Origin: Trichoplax sp. H2
Taxonomy: Eukaryota > Placozoa > Uniplacotomia > Trichoplacea
DNA length: 64,000 nt
Assembly (NCBI GenBank): GCA_003344405.1
Contig: NOWV01000044.1
Coordinates: 124,001 to 188,000, forward strand
Direction of reading: 5' to 3'
The notes under the pieces were generated by a model, which was not told where the DNA came from, made no database searches, and worked only from the letters and a program-made list of their open reading frames with translations. Positions 62,661-64,000 of this stretch are shown piece by piece. Position 1 is the first letter of the stretch; each line of letters opens with the position of its first letter. A program made the position numbers and the translations under genes.

Positions 62661-63945
62661 TACATGTTGTGCTCAGGGTTGGATCATCATCTGCAACAGG
62701 ATGGATTGATCCAGAACGCCCTAGTAAAGGATTAACAGCGATATGGCGTATAGCAGCAGCGCGCACATTGTCCACATTTTTAAGTAGATTTTGTTCATCG
62801 AACTGCCTCATGGATAATCGCCGATGATGATATTCACTAACAAAGGATAGACTTCTTTCTAAGGCATATTCTCGAACATAACACGGTAAACATTTAGGGT
62901 GGCAATAAAGTGAAATTAATCGTCCTAAACCAATACGATAATTTTTACTATAGCGCGGATAGAGAATAGGATTGATTGCTGAATTTAAAATGGTCATTGT
63001 GGATATGATCGATAATGCTATAGGTGAAAATTTTTTATCATTACTTACTAAACGATAAATATTAATAATAATATAAGGGAGCCAACAGGCTAAAAATGGC
63101 CCTAATATAATAAAGATATTGGCTACAGCTTTTAGTTTACTTTTACTCCGTCGTATTTGCTGTCGTTGGCGAAACATGAGACTAAATCGTCGACCTTTTT
63201 CTTCTGGTGGTGGTTGATTGATAGTCATTAATGGCATATCGCCGACTTTCTTGACAGCAACCCGTAAGACAAGAATATAAAGTATGACAATAATAATTAC
63301 TGGACAAATAAATGAAATACCAAAGAGGAAAAAAGTAAATGTTGTACCAACAAAAATATCAACAAAGCACATTGCTTCAGAGGGATGATAAGTATAGCGA
63401 CTCCAACCTATTAAGGGTAAAATGGAGACAACAATCGATTGTAACCATGAATAAATTAGCATAGCTAATGTTCGATTATGTGTTATCCATTTATGATAGC
63501 GAAATGGTTTAACGATAGCCAGGTAACTATCCACACTCATCATGGCAATGGTAATAATTGATTCAGTAAATAAAGTACTATTAACGAAGCCAACCCATTG
63601 GCACATGCCATCACCTAGCGACCAGCGACTCGCTGTAGCTGTAGTAATGATAATGATAGGGGATAGAAATAGACCAGAGAGAAAGTTCGTTATAGCTAAA
63701 TTGAGGATAAACCAACCCGTTGGACGGTGTAATAATTGGGTCGATTTAACCACTGCGATCGCTGTAATATTACCGATGAGTATGATAATAAGTAATAAGA
63801 CATGGATTGTTAATTTAATGCCAATGTAACTTGATGTTTGTAAAATCCAATAGGGTGAAGATTGATTGATACCATACTCTCCACCCGTAGGGATTGGATC
63901 GCTAATATTGATATTGGGAGATCGTAGATAAATTTGTTGCTGCAT
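62596..63945 (-). CDS. Rhodopsin-class (class A) G protein-coupled receptor, orphan
   Basis: Intronless frame of 449 residues. The N terminus has N-glycosylation sites (NIS, NQSS). Seven membrane segments: TM1 with LIGNITAIAVV (N1.50), TM2 NLAITNFLSG, TM3 after Cys3.25 (GMCQWVGF) to SVDSYLAIVKPF, TM4 with SWLQSIVVSILPLIGW (W4.50), TM5 FGISFICPVIIIVILYILV (P5.50), TM6 FLACWLPYIIINIY and TM7 ILNSAINPILY (NPxxY). The C-tail has a CHPKCLPC cluster (possible palmitoylation) and a Ser-rich end. The ligand cannot be told: position 3.32 is Asn, so it is not a classical amine receptor, and TM7 has no retinal lysine. Unusual: DRY is DSY (Arg3.50 to Ser) and Asp2.50 is Asn. ATG at 63943-63945 fits the start; there are no competing upstream Met codons in the visible flank. 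Confidence 0.95.
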   Translation of the reverse strand: MQQQIYLRSPNINISDPIPTGGEYGINQSSPYWILQTSSYIGIKLTIHVLLLIIILIGNITAIAVVKSTQLLHRPTGWFILNLAITNFLSGLFLSPIIIITTATASRWSLGDGMCQWVGFVNSTLFTESIITIAMMSVDSYLAIVKPFRYHKWITHNRTLAMLIYSWLQSIVVSILPLIGWSRYTYHPSEAMCFVDIFVGTTFTFFLFGISFICPVIIIVILYILVLRVAVKKVGDMPLMTINQPPPEEKGRRFSLMFRQRQQIRRSKSKLKAVANIFIILGPFLACWLPYIIINIYRLVSNDKKFSPIALSIISTMTILNSAINPILYPRYSKNYRIGLGRLISLYCHPKCLPCYVREYALERSLSFVSEYHHRRLSMRQFDEQNLLKNVDNVRAAAIRHIAVNPLLGRSGSIHPVADDDPTLSTTCSSNTVNGMSKSPTTASVKSQS

Positions 63946-64000
63946 CGTATTGAAAGAGATTTTTTAAGAGCTCGTATCAATAAATAGTGATGATTAAATG

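Overview
The window is nuclear DNA of an animal. It is A+T-rich, its genes are split by short GT-AG introns, it carries a eukaryotic tRNA gene without an encoded CCA, and its families are metazoan (Derlin-1, CYLD, Roc-COR GTPase, large lipid transfer protein, rhodopsin-class GPCR). The compact genes and lack of bilaterian-style repeats suggest an early-branching animal, most likely a placozoan (Trichoplax/Hoilungia group). That assignment is inference. Exons were joined by hand from splice signals, phase and family resemblance; nothing was searched.

Layout. 1-3.0 kb (-): 5' part of a VPS9D1-like gene (MIT domain plus coiled coil), running off the left edge. 3.4-4.7 kb: tandem array of about 140 bp. 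5.1-8.5 kb (-): complete eight-exon Derlin-1 gene. 9.2 kb (+): tRNA-Gly(TCC). 9.3-12.2 kb: segmental duplications made of 102-bp minisatellites around a 20-N assembly gap. 12.2-15.2 kb: no gene seen. 15.2-17.2 kb (+): SEL1-repeat protein. 17.2-20.4 kb (+): Roc-COR GTPase starting almost immediately behind it. 20.4-24.5 kb: intergenic, mostly a roughly 90-bp minisatellite with higher-order structure. 24.5-30.6 kb (+): CYLD deubiquitinase. 31.9-45.5 kb (-): large lipid transfer protein (apoB/vitellogenin-like) whose last exons appear to encode a thrombospondin type 1 repeat and a C-terminal cystine knot. 45.5-62.2 kb: gene-poor DNA with decayed tandem arrays and a dispersed repeat also present in a CYLD intron. 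62.6-63.9 kb (-): intronless rhodopsin-class GPCR.

The genes do not form a pathway. They are ordinary neighbours: endosomal Rab regulation (VPS9D1), ER-associated degradation (Derlin-1), GTPase signalling (Roc-COR), K63/M1-ubiquitin editing (CYLD), lipoprotein assembly or secretion (LLTP) and a receptor.

The most noteworthy points are the apparent LLTP-TSR-CTCK architecture, the roughly 240-residue insertion inside the Roc GTPase fold, a GPCR lacking both Arg3.50 and Asp2.50, and tandem arrays that overlap or duplicate exon ends.
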